64,000 nucleotides of DNA from Rosellinia necatrix (GCA_021209875.1 JAGYVD010000005.1:2821001-2885000); one strand, 5' to 3'; positions 35,947-47,633 are shown, numbered from the stretch's first letter. The notes: generated from the sequence alone by a model not told the origin. Translations and numbers: made by a program.

Positions 35947-37293
35947 ATGTTAGAGCATCAGCTTGCGGTATTTAAAGGTCTCGTAAAAGCCTACGATTGG
36001 CCTCAACAGCTTGCCGGGATCCTCCCCCTCTCCGCCCTCATTGACTTCCTCGACGTCCCCCGCGCACTCCATGTCTTTGAGCTGACCGGCTCCGTTCCGG
36101 CGTGGTGCTGGCCCGTCACCCCGTCGGGGAGCCGTCTTCTTTTATCCCCGCGCACTGTCGAGGAACCGTGTTGTCTCGATAAGTTCGGGAACAGCCAAGG
36201 CTTGATCTGCCTGGACGGGCGGTACGGAGACATGTATAACGCGACCAGCCCCGAGACTCTTCGTCTTTGCCTCGCCATCGCCCCGACGATTTCGGTCGTC
36301 AATGACCAGAACACACAGGACCGCCGCCGGCCCCAGAACCTCACGGTCGTTCATGTGACGCGCGCGAACTGCGCAAAGAGGTCCCGCCAGTCCTGGGCTT
36401 TGCTCGGTGCCTCGGCTATCGGATGGATCCTCCTCTTGGGGCTTCTCGTGATGACAGCCATCTTGAGATGCTACATATCGTTTACCTTCTTGCTCGTCAT
36501 CCCACTCACCGGAGGTGTTATTTATGCCACCCGGGGAGGTCATCCGCCCACGCTCAAGGACACCCCCGGGAGCAACTACAACCGTCTTGTGGTCGCTGCT
36601 CTGCACATGAACGAGACGGACTGGTTGGCATTCTATGGCGAGACCACGGTAGTCAACGCACTCCTAAACCTACCGCTGCGGATGAAGAGATTCTCAGGGG
36701 CGAACCACTGGGCGCTCAACGTCGCGCTCAGGCTTCTCATCCTCGGGCAGTGGTCGCTGGCGATCGGCGCGGCCGCCACCCAGGGCTGGGACGCGTATGT
36801 CATCACGTTCTGGATCCTCCTCTGCATCTTCTTCCACGTCTTCATCTTCTCGACCCGGCACTCCTGCCAGGACTGGCTGGAGCAGTCCGCGAGCTTCCGC
36901 CTGAGTCGCATCGAGGTGGAGCTGAGCTCGCGGAGGGCGCTCCTGAACACCCTGGTCGCGCTGAACCCCGACAGCTTCCCGTTCGATCCCGCTTCGCAGA
37001 AGGACGTGCTCGCCGCCTTCTACCCCAACTCGCTGGCCTGGATAGACCCGATCCTCAAGTGCTGCCCTGACCGGTCCGTGTGGGAGGAGGCCACCCGGAT
37101 GGCCATGGCCGCGGAGCGCAATCCCGTGAAGGTCGTCCAGGGGCAGAAGCCCGCGAGCGCAAACGGACCGGCGGAGCCGGAATGGGTAAGTAAGTTCAAG
37201 CAGTGGTACTGGTGTAGGTTCATCTCTGAAGGCATCTTGGTCGCGTCCAAGATTAAGAAAGAAGCCAACCTCTCCGGACGATTCGTCAAATAA
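35947..37293 (+). CDS. Membrane protein B, paralogue of membrane protein A (unknown function)
   Basis: Single-exon gene of 448 residues, paralogous to the protein at 25656-27074. Shared blocks in the same order are QLAGILPLSALIDFLDVP, TPSGSRLLLS, LDKFGNSQGLICLDGRYG, TDWLAFYGETTVVNALL, LRLLILGQWSLAIGAAA and RRALLNTLVALNPDSFPF. Four hydrophobic segments lie at about 152-172, 174-195, 257-277 and 281-302, again as two hairpins. The C-terminus is charged (SKIKKEANLSGRFVK). Its codons, mainly in the 3' half, are richer in G/C at third positions than those of paralogue A, so the copies have had different mutational or selective histories. It is transcribed divergently from HET protein B. No established family is recognised. 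A role as a HET partner is inference from the conserved pairing. Confidence 0.78.
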   Translation: MLEHQLAVFKGLVKAYDWPQQLAGILPLSALIDFLDVPRALHVFELTGSVPAWCWPVTPSGSRLLLSPRTVEEPCCLDKFGNSQGLICLDGRYGDMYNATSPETLRLCLAIAPTISVVNDQNTQDRRRPQNLTVVHVTRANCAKRSRQSWALLGASAIGWILLLGLLVMTAILRCYISFTFLLVIPLTGGVIYATRGGHPPTLKDTPGSNYNRLVVAALHMNETDWLAFYGETTVVNALLNLPLRMKRFSGANHWALNVALRLLILGQWSLAIGAAATQGWDAYVITFWILLCIFFHVFIFSTRHSCQDWLEQSASFRLSRIEVELSSRRALLNTLVALNPDSFPFDPASQKDVLAAFYPNSLAWIDPILKCCPDRSVWEEATRMAMAAERNPVKVVQGQKPASANGPAEPEWVSKFKQWYWCRFISEGILVASKIKKEANLSGRFVK

Positions 37294-38034
37294 ATCGGAC
37301 CATAACAGCCATAGTCGTTTGCACATATAATTAACTGTAGATAGCTAATCCACGTAGCCGATATTCTAACGCTATCCTTACGAGGTTTTTATTACAATGA
37401 TAGGCCGAGCGAGAACAGGCGCATTATATCGATAATTGCTGGAGGAGTTGCCTAACTGTTTCCCCAAGGGGCTCAACCTCTTTGCAACCAAGCTGCTTAC
37501 TTATATGGAGGGAGCGGCTCGTAGTACAGCGCCAGATACAGCGCTGGCGAAGCGCCGTGCATAAACCCGACCGAATTAGAGCCGCCGCCTATCACAAGGT
37601 GCAACATGAATATGTCTTGTTTCATCGAGTACAGAGCCGCAACCAGGGGCCGGCAGTATTGTCTGCCCTCACAACAGTAAGCAAGCAACCGGATCACATA
37701 ATACACATATAGGTTAACCTCACGTGTTTCAGTAGCCCACCAAAGCCCCGGCTACATTTATCCATGAAATTCGCCTGAGCAGGAACCTACGCTCGTACTT
37801 GGGAGGTGGACATTTGCCGCCCTAGGCTAGGCGGACTATCTAGCGAATGATGCAATTAAAGCGCTCCATGGTCGTCAAATCTAATACTTCAAACAGCATT
37901 GATAGGCGGAATGAAGATTCACAAAACATCATCATCATAGCTGACTGCATTAGGCGCGGCACGATATAGACCGAGTATATCTCGAATAACAAGCAGGCCT
38001 CTAGACCGGCGGCCTCTTGCACTAGAGCTATAGC
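37294..38034. other. Intergenic between convergent membrane protein B and ABC transporter genes
   Basis: Both flanking genes end here, so 3' UTRs are expected. Short open frames on both strands have no domains. Nothing else is recognised. Confidence 0.55.
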
Positions 38035-40287
38035 CTACTCAGCAGTCAATTCACCGATCCGCCTCTCGATCTCAGGCACCTGTCTCAGTAATACTTCGAG
38101 ATCCTCCTTCTCGTCTTCCAACTGTAACCGCTTCTCGGCATCAAGCTTCGTAAACACGTAGTTCCCCTGTCCATCGAACTGTAGAATCCTACTGTGGTAC
38201 TTCCAGAGACTTCGCCGATGGCTAACGGTCATAAGTGTGATGCCGAGCGCCTTGGCGTTGTCGTACATGATCTTCTCCGTCTCTAGCGTTACGCTGCTGG
38301 TGCACTCGTCGAGGATGGCATACCGAGGCTGGTGATAAAACAGACGAGCCATCGCCACACGTTGTTGCAGCCCTCCGGAGAGGACGTCTCGCCATTCGGC
38401 TTCAGCATCCCAGCCCTCGGGGTAGAGCTCGACTAGATGCTCGAGCGAAAGGATTTTTAGGATGTCGAGTAGCTGGGCGTCGGTCACACCACGTGCACGC
38501 ACCGCCCGTAGACTGTCTGGGTACGTGATCTGTTGACGCAGGCTGCCCCGGGATAGATAGGGCCGCTGGGGGATATAGAAAATGTCCGTGAAAGGAGGCT
38601 TGTACACGGTGCCGCCATAGACAGGCCACAGGCCACCCAGTATACGGAAAAGACTTGACTTGCCACAGCCGTTCGGCCCAACAACTAACAGATGGTCACC
38701 CTGCTTCAGGGAGAAGGACAGTGCTTTCACAAGCACGTCGCCGTTGGGAGAGATGATGGGGACATCGATGAACTCAATATCTTTGCTTTCGACCACTTTA
38801 CCACGGCCTTTCAAGACGGCCTCGTGCTCCTCGGTTCCCGAGCTTGACACGAGCTTTTTCTCGAAATGACCTGCTTGTATGTCATCCATGACTTCCAGCA
38901 GAGATGCTACACGAGATGTGTAGCCCGCCAGCTCCATAATTTCGCGGTATGAAAACATGATCCGGCCGAAGGCGTCTGATGCGCTCAAAAGCATGCGGCG
39001 GTTTGTAACAAAGGTCTCCGTCCGGTCACCCATGCTTACTGTGTCGCTTAGTTGGCCTGGGAGTTTGAAAAATACCGGGACACTGCAGAGCAACAGGCCC
39101 AGTGCCCCCCAAAAGTATTTTATCACGAAATCCTCCATGACACCGTGATAAAATCTCCGACGGAGGATATAGTTCACATGCTTGATTAACGTGAAATATC
39201 CCTTGTCAAGTGTGTCCTTCTCCGCCTCGTGGCCATGATAGAGGGCCACCTCTTCGCTATGATCGATCAGCCTGGAGTGCTGGAACCGGAACTCGCCCTC
39301 AAGTCGCGCCTCATCGGCCACGTATTTACCAAAAGGCGGAGTAAGGGCTCGCATAACACCGGCCGATAACTGGACAAGTAGAGACATGAAAACGACGCCT
39401 TCACCGCCAACGCTCTTGGATAACGACCACGTGTATATTGTCTGCCGGCAAGTTAGGTAAAAACGAAGGTGAATTGATCAGCCATGATACATACCATATC
39501 GAGCATTGGCTTAGCCAAGTTACTGTATAGCTCAGCCAAGCTATTCGAGAACTTGGCGACATCTACGGATATAACTTGGTCGGGATTTTTTATTCGGTCG
39601 TCTAAGGCAGATATGCCGTAAAAGGTGAGTTTGGAAAGATATTTGTCGTGTATGTGCTGGGTTAGTCGTGTTCGGTATTTGAGCGAGAGTTCGGCTTGGT
39701 GGTAGGACAACTAGAATAGGAATTGATGGTCAGCAACTGGGCGATGGGTTTCCTAAAGCCCGAGCGATCGCGGTACGTACCATGGAATTTGTGAATGTTG
39801 CCGGGACAGCAATCAGCATCCACCACACTATGCGCGTCAGAAACTCTTTCCCGCTTCCTTTCACGAGCGCCTTGACAATAGCGCCGTCCATCTCCGCAAC
39901 TTTCAAGCTGATAAGAGAGCGCACGACAAGAAAGAAGCTGTGGCTGAGAAGTAGCCGAGCCTCCTTGCTAGTGGCGCCGGGTATGACCACCTTCAGCAAT
40001 CTCAACAGGGAGCGGAAGAATTCGCGATTGAGCTCGACCCTCTTCTTGCCGGCCACGTCTTGGGTGTCGCTCGACGTCGTACCAGAGCGCCTCTTGGCGA
40101 CTTCACGGGCCGAGGCGGCCTTCTGCTCGGAGATGGCATGGCGGATGCGATTGAGGAGGGCGAGGAAAAGCGTCAGGTAGACGGCGCGGGAGACGCGCGT
40201 GCGGTTTGCGACGTAGAGCTCGACCAACCGTGCGACGGCGGCTTTGATGGACTGGCCCGGCAGGACTGGCTTGGAGTGCACCACCAT
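38035..40287 (-). CDS. PXA2: Peroxisomal ABC half-transporter, ABCD family (PXA2 type)
   Basis: Half-size ABCD transporter. In fungi Pxa1 and Pxa2 form a heterodimer in the peroxisomal membrane that imports long-chain fatty acyl-CoA for beta-oxidation. Exons 40287-39781, 39710-39495 and 39441-38035 join in phase 0 to 709 residues. The N-terminal half is the membrane domain, with the ABCD hallmark [14 protein letters not shown]. The nucleotide-binding domain has Walker [10 protein letters not shown], signature [14 protein letters not shown], Walker [11 protein letters not shown] and the switch His in [12 protein letters not shown]. The C-terminus [20 protein letters not shown] resembles Pxa2 more than Pxa1, which is my basis for the subtype. 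Length fits the family. The start [11 protein letters not shown] is the first in-frame Met. The sibling subunit is not in the window. Confidence 0.9.
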
Positions 40288-41133
40288 CGCGACGGGCTGA
40301 TGGGAATGCGCCCCCTGTGCGCCCCGGCAAAGAGGACGGGAGAGGTTGGTGGGACGGTATTCGGCGCAATTGATCGGTGGCGGCGATCAGCCCATCAAGG
40401 GCGTGGTAGGCAGGTGTGATATTACGCGATCGGTCCTATGTTGGTGCAATTCTGCGTGTCATCACATGGCGAAAACGAAACGCGGTGATCAGTCGTAGAC
40501 ACTGAAGCGCGCAGAGGACTTGGATGGACTTGGATGGACTTGGATGGACTTGGATGGACTTGGATGAACCTGGATGGACTATGGATCATGAACAGCGTGA
40601 TCAGGATGATGGGGTTGGGGAAGTCAGTCTAGCGACGAGAAGAGAACCTGTCGCAAAGCTCTGGTTAGGTAACCTACCTAGTCCATGTATGGATGTTCCT
40701 CGGTGATAGCCTGCCATTGCATAGTTAAGTACATATGTACATGGCAACAGCTTGCATGTGATTCCCCAGGGGCCGGTGCTTGGCGGGCTTCAAATAATAA
40801 CACCAGCCACACCAGCCACATATGCTCTTAGTCATGGCCGATACATATTATTCGATAAATAACTAAACTTGGATTAATAAATAAATACAGGGGGAATACA
40901 GTTCCTATATCCGAACAACCGCCCCTCCCGACTGCACCGCGGGGTTGCCGATTAGAATTTCGTGCCTAGGCGGCATTGCAGCCTGCAAGTGGCATTGATT
41001 GATCCTATCTACACTACTACCTCCTATCTAACATCTAACTCATTGCTCACTTTGACGGCTACCCCCCAGAGAACGTCCGCTTGCGTCTTTCGTGATCTCC
41101 GCACAGAGGTCATTCATATTTTTATCATCAAAG
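40288..41133. other. Divergent intergenic region between PXA2 and DPH3
   Basis: Upstream DNA of two divergent genes. It holds a decamer minisatellite at 40516-40580 and AT-rich sequence at 40840-40890. No extra gene is supported. Confidence 0.6.
40516..40580 (+). repeat. Decamer minisatellite (TGGATGGACT)
   Basis: At least four perfect tandem copies of TGGATGGACT, then degenerate copies (TGGATGAACC, TGGATGGACT). It lies about 230 bp upstream of the ABC transporter ATG. Confidence 0.9.
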
Positions 41134-41484
41134 ATGGCAGAGGAAGAGGAAATTGCAGTTTACGATGAGGTCGAGATCGAGGACATGACCTTCGATGAGA
41201 TACTCCAAATCTTCCACTACCCTTGTCCATGTGGCGATCGATTCGAGATTGCGCTCGTAGACCTTCAAGACGAGTCCACCGATATAGCCGTGTGCCCTAG
41301 TTGTAGTTTGATGATACGGGTCATCTTTGATCAGGTTTGCAGCCCATAAAATTGCGCGACGCTCCAGACAGTTTCGACTCGTCAAGCTGACAGTTGCCTC
41401 TAGGATAATCTTCCTCGACCTCCTCCTGAGGATCCTGCCCCAGAACCCGTCGAACAGCAGCAGCAAATCCTCGTTGCTGCATGA
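41134..41484 (+). CDS. DPH3: Dph3/Kti11, CSL zinc-finger protein
   Basis: Small zinc/iron protein that donates electrons to the Dph1-Dph2 enzyme in the first step of diphthamide formation on elongation factor 2, and also serves Elongator-dependent tRNA modification. Exons 41134-41334 and 41404-41484 join in phase 0 to 93 residues; the intron has donor GTTTGC and branch GCTGACAG before CTCTAG. The N-terminus [18 protein letters not shown] leads into the CSL finger: [12 protein letters not shown] gives the first Cys pair and [13 protein letters not shown] the second. The second exon adds the short Pro/Glu/Gln tail [20 protein letters not shown]. An upstream in-frame ATG at 41092 is rejected because family members begin with MAEEE or similar. 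Confidence 0.93.
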
Positions 41485-42099
41485 GCGCCCAGTCCATGTA
41501 ACAGACAGCTATAAAAACAAAAGAGTGCCCTGCCCACTTGGCGCGTACCGGGTTGCACCGCGAAGCGTACATCGGCGCCGTAACGACGCCAGTGCGAAAG
41601 CCAGTGCGACACTCAAGCGCGAGCAATCCCGATCGCCTTGGGCAGAACTCTGTACCCACCGCCGCAGCCCCCATATTGTATATGGCTTTTGGGTCAGTCA
41701 CTATAACGATATGGTAATTGGCTTCAAGGGAAATCATATCTGGGAAGATCTTCCATCACACGAAAGGTCCATTATCGCTAACCGATTATTCGCCAACGCT
41801 CGATCCCGTGGTGTTAGGGGGCTGGCGTCATATCGCGTTCAAGGCGGGATAGGTGCATGGAACCAAGGACCAACGTAACATTGGGAGTCTATTATCGACT
41901 ATCTCGTCGGTCGATACGACGAAGGGTATATAGCAAAAGCATGCCAGGAAATTCCAGAACGCCGCTGCTCAGAACCCCATAATCCCTCTTGGTATCGCCG
42001 TTCCCCATGCGATCATGCCATCATGGCGGCCCAATCATGGTCGCCCAACCATTCCCCAACTCCATTAAATGCTTAAATTAGATGTTGTGATATCCATTG
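41485..42099. other. Intergenic between DPH3 and the small secreted-protein gene
   Basis: Convergent 3' regions of the two flanking genes. An open frame overlapping the DPH3 second exon in another frame (41327-41878) is a shadow. Nothing else is supported. Confidence 0.5.
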
Positions 42100-42419
42100 T
42101 CATAATAAAACGAGCCCAGCTGCCGAGAATACTATGAGACCCATCATAGATGCTTCGAGTGCAGGCCTGTCCGGTACAACTGTTTGGAGTGGTGGAGGCG
42201 GTTTGGTGATGGTTTCTGTGAAGTCGCTCATGTCTGTCCCTTCGTTAGCTCCTTGCTTGGCGAATTGATATCCTAAAATACCGCAAGTCATAGGTGAAGC
42301 ATACTGGAACTCGGCGTTGTCATTTCAATAGAGCCAGCGGAGTGCGCAACCACGCGTTGACGCGCCGCCGATGCGGTTGGAACAGCTGCTGCGAAGAAGA
42401 GGATGTCGCGCAACCTCAT
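42100..42419 (-). CDS. Small secreted, probably GPI-anchored protein (unknown family)
   Basis: Two exons on the minus strand, 42419-42305 and 42233-42100, join in phase to 82 residues. The 71-bp intron has donor GTATGC, a GAGCTAACG branch site and acceptor GGGACAG. Exon 1 gives a signal-peptide-like start (MRLRDILFFAAAVPTASA). The mature part is short, Thr/Pro-rich and has one N-glycosylation sequon (NMS). The C-terminus has a small-residue site followed by a hydrophobic tail (ALEASMMGLIVFSAAGLVLL), as in GPI-anchor signals. No homologue is recalled. Secretion plus tail suggest a cell-wall or plasma-membrane surface peptide. The combination of phase, branch site and terminal signals is the evidence; transcription is unproven. 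The tail could instead be a plain membrane anchor. Confidence 0.55.
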
Positions 42420-45400
42420 TCTGTCCAGCACTCCAATGTGGTGAATTCCGAGCTACAGTGACAACGCAAGGTGCTTAAAACACGAGCACGAGCCAACCCC
42501 CAATGAACCACGCCTTGGAATGAGTGCCCAGACGATCGGTGAACCGAGCCAAGGTGAGGGATGGGGCCAGAAGTCGAAAAGCTTTAATAAGGGCGTCTCG
42601 TTGACTGGAAAAAGCAACCCAATTATTGATGCAGGCGCGTGGGTACAAGCTGAAGCGATCAAAGGGAAAGGAGAGAATGGGGGATCCCGGCAGCATAAGA
42701 CCAGGTTGCAAGGTGGTCAACCAAGGTATTATGAAGGGTTGCAATGTTTCGTGCATGGCATCCTCGTCACAAGTCAGGGCCGGTCTAGATAGAAAGCGAA
42801 TGAATAATGAACAATGAACAATGAATAATGGAACAGGACAAAGGCGGTTCTAAAAGCTTATCAACTTGACTACTGCAACTCCATCAATGTCCCACCGGCA
42901 TATACCGAATGCCAACTACACTAGTTATAGAACCGGGCAAAGGCTCCATCCGTCAACGTCGTGAGCACTTGGAGTGGTTAGGGCCGAATTACATATGCCA
43001 CACTAATTCGTACGAGAGATTGGCCTAGCGCGGATCGTATCCCGCGCCGTGCCACATTTGTTTGGATCCATCCAGCGCACTTAACCATGGAAGCCCTCTC
43101 GGCTTCCTAGTCCGTCAAGGAATGGTGTTGTGGACCATGTACCAACCACGAACCACACAACATTCCAACAACACTCCGAGCAAGGACGCAAGGCCGGCTA
43201 CTGCTTGCAAGAGAGCACCAAAACCCTCCAACAGGTGCGAAGTAACCATCCACAGATTTTTACCTACCTGCTTCGTACCCACACAACATACATAACCCGC
43301 ACTGTTTGGCATAACTAGTAGCTCCGATAATACATAGTGTGTGTAGTGCCATTAGACAACGCCGTGCGAACCAACCTTGGAGCCGGCACTGTTTCGATAG
43401 TCCGGACAATCCAGTCCAGATAATACCTCGCTAGTGTACCGGACCGATGATGCAGCCAGATCTCCCGACGTCGGATGACATGCGTACTACTGTATCTGGC
43501 CCCTCCAACACATGTATGTAAACACGGAGGAAGATCCCAAGAATGCATCGCTCGTTCTTGGCCGGTTGCAGCAGCATGTCGATCCCTCCGACCCAGCAGA
43601 CAAACGCTCTGTCGCGCCGCTCGGATTCGTAGATCGACACAACAGCGTTAGGAACCTAGGCTTGAAGGCTGGGTAGGGGGGCGGGCTGGCTGCGTCTGGG
43701 CGACGTCTGGGCTGCGTAATCCTCCGTCGCGTCGTGTTGATGGCGGCGGCGGCGTGGCGTCTCCGAAACACAGATACACTACTACTACAACTACACTACA
43801 CTAGAGGAGCTGACGAACGGCGGCAGAGTAACCATCTGCCACACACATCCTCCTGCCCCTCCCGACCTGAGTTCTTACGAAGTGCAGCTCTAGGCTCGGA
43901 AACCAGCCCCTCTCCCTCCCCTCCCCTCCCCTGGTCCGCCTGCGCCAGTCCCGATTCCTGATGGAGGGCAAAAGAGCCTTGGCCTGTCTCATGCTGTTTG
44001 CCGAAATACCGACCGGGGCTCGTATCCTGCCTACTGATGTATCCAGTTACTGCCCGTTAGCATGACGATGGCTAAACAAAAGAAAAATTTATCGGGATGT
44101 CGAGTTACAGGCATTTACGAATGAGTGCGGTCCCCACAGCCCGGCTTTATTGAGTAGAGTATACAGCTCGTATAAAGGAGGATTATGGCTTAAACTAATA
44201 TAGATTTAATTAATCGTCCTCCCGAGGTGGCCTACCTAGGTAGGTAGGTACCTAGCGTACATGATATGTAGTGTACACTACACTATCCGTAGTGCATGGT
44301 GCCTATCTGTTGGTAAGCCCAGCTGAGGAAAGTTCAGGTGTTATTTTTGGAGATACCTTTTCCTGCTACTTGTAGGGTTATATGTACATACGCGGGTTAC
44401 TGCATAAAGATAAGCGATAACCCCTGCCCGCTTGCCAAGACTTTTTGCATATCTTTTCCTTTGCCAGAGAATACTCTGACGTCATTAAGTAGTCTGCGAG
44501 ATTTCTTGATACAGAATGTCAGTCTCTTTGAAACCCAAAACCTGTCAGAGGTTTAAAACTCACACGGCTTTTTCTCTCTGCAGCGTGGAGAAGCAAAGCA
44601 ATTCGTATGACTGATTTTCATCGGCCATATTTCTTCATCCGCCCATGATGATACCCCATTCCGTCACTCATGCGCACAATAAACAGTTCTACGACAATTA
44701 AGAAGAGGGGTAATACATACAATACATGCATGCCATTGCACACAGTTTCAAGCGTCCTGCCTCCGAATGCGCCATCGTCTCGAGATTACCCAGCCGATCA
44801 GCCGAACTGACATAGCACGGAAAATAACCCGATAGCATCGGCGTGAAATACAATTATCATCACCTTCTGCATCTTCATCCTCATCTTCGTCATCTTCGTC
44901 ATCTTCGTTATCATTATTTTCATCTTCGCCACCCTCATGCTCACCCCCTGCTGAACCCTAGACCTAAGTGGTCCCCAACGCCGTAGCTTGACCGTGGCCT
45001 GACCGTAGCATCACCGCAAACACCGACGCTTTGGACAGGTGATTGGGAGTCATGCCCCTCCTCCACCCCTCCTCAGGTAATATGACATCAGTACAAGTTC
45101 CTCAGCACGGTTGAGTAGAGCATAATACCGAAAGTGCCTCACGCGACAATCGCGGGGATATGGGGTCTCGGTATTATCCACAGCAGAACAACCGGAAGGG
45201 GTTTCATGATAATTGATTTTCAATCTTGACTAAGTTGCCCATGGCCATGTCCATGTTCCGTGACAAGCTTCCAGGGCCCTCGTCATCGATGTTCACTGCT
45301 CTCGATGTACCATAGAGCTATTTTTGCCGTTAGCCGTACCCTAGAGCTCTATATCAATCTCCAAGATTGCAGACATATACGGTTCTCGTCCTCACCTATA

Positions 45401-46966
45401 TCACAAAAGCAGATAATATGCTGGCCACTCCAAACGCGGTTGGGTCCTCTCTTCATGTCACATGATATACCTAGTCCTGGAAGCTTGTCTAATTGGTCTT
45501 TTACTGCGGCGACGAGGCTCATATCTAATTATTTATCTCGGCCGAGGGCGAAGACGCAAAATGATTAAGCAAGCACTATCTCAGAACACGGAGGCGGTAA
45601 CGATATTCTACAAAGCGACCCCCGAAAAGAAAACTACCTTGACCATAAATCCTGAGTAGAACGCAATTTCATACAACTCGTTCGTTCCGAATAACAGAGG
45701 GCATATCTAGTGTCTACCAACACCGGGTGCGAGTCGCGTGAAGCCTGGTCTGACTATTAGGTGAGATGAGGTAACCGAAAATCACTTAGTATCTCGGGTG
45801 AGGGGAATTGGTTCATTCGGGTGCCTTTTCCATTTCTCTGTGTACCCTAGACCCAAGCGAAGATTTCGTCCCGGTCCAACCGCTACCTGGGCGTCCCTCC
45901 TTTCCTTCAGGTAACCGCCAATTGCAACCACAGTCCCACCCCTCGTAGGTCATATTAGATAATCGGCTGGATAGGCCTAACATGCAGAGAAGTTGGTCAT
46001 ACTCTCAACCACTTTGAATTGAGGGCTAGCCATATTAGGTATGTTGACAATTAGTGATTGACGCAATGAAGCTGTGGACTACACAAGCTGCTTTATATAG
46101 ATTGTTCAATGGCCTAGTAACATTACAAAAGCCGTTATGTTGATGCTGAAGCTATACTAACAAGACTTACAGCGTAGCGGCCAGCAAGCGAAGATAGTAT
46201 ATGTTAATTGATGCACTAGTTATACGTTGTCAAAAACCTCTGTTTAGATGTTCATAACAGGTATGGAACAACCTTTAAAACCATTAAGCTAACATAGGCA
46301 CCAAAGGGAGGGGAAAAAACCCCCCCGTCTCAACCACCATATATACCGTGCTGTAGTTGTCAGTTGTAGGGATCACGGAATGTGTAGATAGGCTTATTTT
46401 AGGCCGTAGGTGGTTGTATTCAGGGCTCAATAGGATTAACAATTGATTCCTGAACCCTTCAAGGCCCAAGGGGTCCCGAAGGTTCTTATATACACACATT
46501 TCTAGGACTGGAACCACCGTAGGTATCGGATAGTAGTTAGCAGGGTCATCATTGGACCTGACAGTAGTGCTACCCATGTATTAGAGATACCAGCCCGATA
46601 AAGTTCCGGGTTGCTGAACTATAGCCATATAATGTTGGATCATGTTATATTAGTACTAAATTTCGCAGTTTCCCCAGGTTTTTAACTCTTATTGATTTTA
46701 GCTAACTGGTCTTCTTTTTGAATACGTCTCTGTCACCTTCCCCCACTTTGGAAATAATAGATGCCCTCTCTCTGTAAAATTGCTATGCATGGTAGCTAAC
46801 GATTTATATTTCAGGTAGCTATATATTTGCTACCCGGTATAAACCTAATAGGACGAGTTGACACCCCCTACGAAACGTACATATTACATGCCAAAACACA
46901 CTATTGTTCAAAAGTGCCTGTCTATCAGGTGTATGAGCCACATAATGTGGCATCGGCTATTCTACG
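42420..46966. other. Long gene-poor intergenic region
   Basis: Open frames are short and overlap on both strands. Palindromic CCTAGG motifs occur near 44230-44270. An acidic codon run lies on the minus strand at 44851-44955. The stretch 45900-46900 is AT-rich. The 97-codon frame at 46284-46577 (-) starts with ATG but has no recognisable family or intron context. I see no intact transposon, tRNA or rRNA. Confidence 0.5.
44851..44955 (-). other. Asp/Glu-rich codon run, possible orphan exon
   Basis: Read on the minus strand this stretch encodes an acidic run (blocks such as EDENNDNEDD and DEDEDEDAEG) in an open frame bounded upstream by a stop whose TAG could serve as a 3' splice site. No start codon or partner exon was found. 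It may be a GAT/GAA microsatellite rather than coding. Confidence 0.3.
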
Positions 46967-47262
46967 GTGTGGCTCTGGTGGTGTATTGATATATATAAGG
47001 CCGAAGAGCCAGCCACTTAGATGCTGAGCTCATAAATCAATGAAACTAAGCCCTACCTTACAGTGTAGCTCTAGCGGTATATTTGTTTATATAAGGGCTG
47101 AAGGCTTCTCACTTTAGATGTGTCAGATAAATGGATCACATAGCGAGGTACCTGCTACCCTAGGGGGGTGGCTCTAGAAGCATATCTGTGTATATAAGGA
47201 CTGAAGACCTCCCACCTAGATGGTAGGCTCAGGAATCAATGATATTGAGCCCTACCCCTATA
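46967..47262 (+). repeat. Three diverged tandem copies of a ~100-bp unit
   Basis: Copies start at about 46967, 47063 and 47167. Each has GCTCT near its start, then TATATAAGG followed by a GAAG, then TTAGATG or CTAGATG. Copies 1 and 3 end with ATCAATGA and GCCCTACC. Divergence is considerable, so the array is old. Confidence 0.75.
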
Positions 47263-47633
47263 CTAAGTAAGCTATCTACCTACGACCCAGCTGCTGCCTC
47301 ACAGTGACTAGACCTCACTCTGAACATTCTCCATATGACATCCTTATATTACGCTATCTACTCGCTATCTAGCTTTTCCCCTCGTATGAGTAGAGCTCCC
47401 TCCAGGCATTCCGTTCATGACACTGCCTATCAATAGTCTCCTAGAATGCCGTCCACTCACACTGTTGCTGGGCTGTTTTGCCCCCCTAGGATAACTCCAC
47501 CTACGGAACAAACTACGTGACTATACAATACTCTAACGTCGACTACATACGGAGAAGAAATAAACCGCGTCGGAATTTGTAGACTGTCTTTATTAGTTAT
47601 TTGCCGATTTTTACGTAGAGAGGTATGCCGAGG

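Noticed and set aside
36423..37070. Second frame of 215 codons inside membrane protein B
   Set aside because: Overlapping frame in GC-rich coding sequence; the paralogue does not preserve it.
36694..37326. Minus-strand frame of 210 codons
   Set aside because: Antisense shadow of membrane protein B; no counterpart in copy A.
40516..40580. CRISPR-like regular repeat
   Set aside because: Directly adjoining decamers with no spacers in a fungal genome: a minisatellite.
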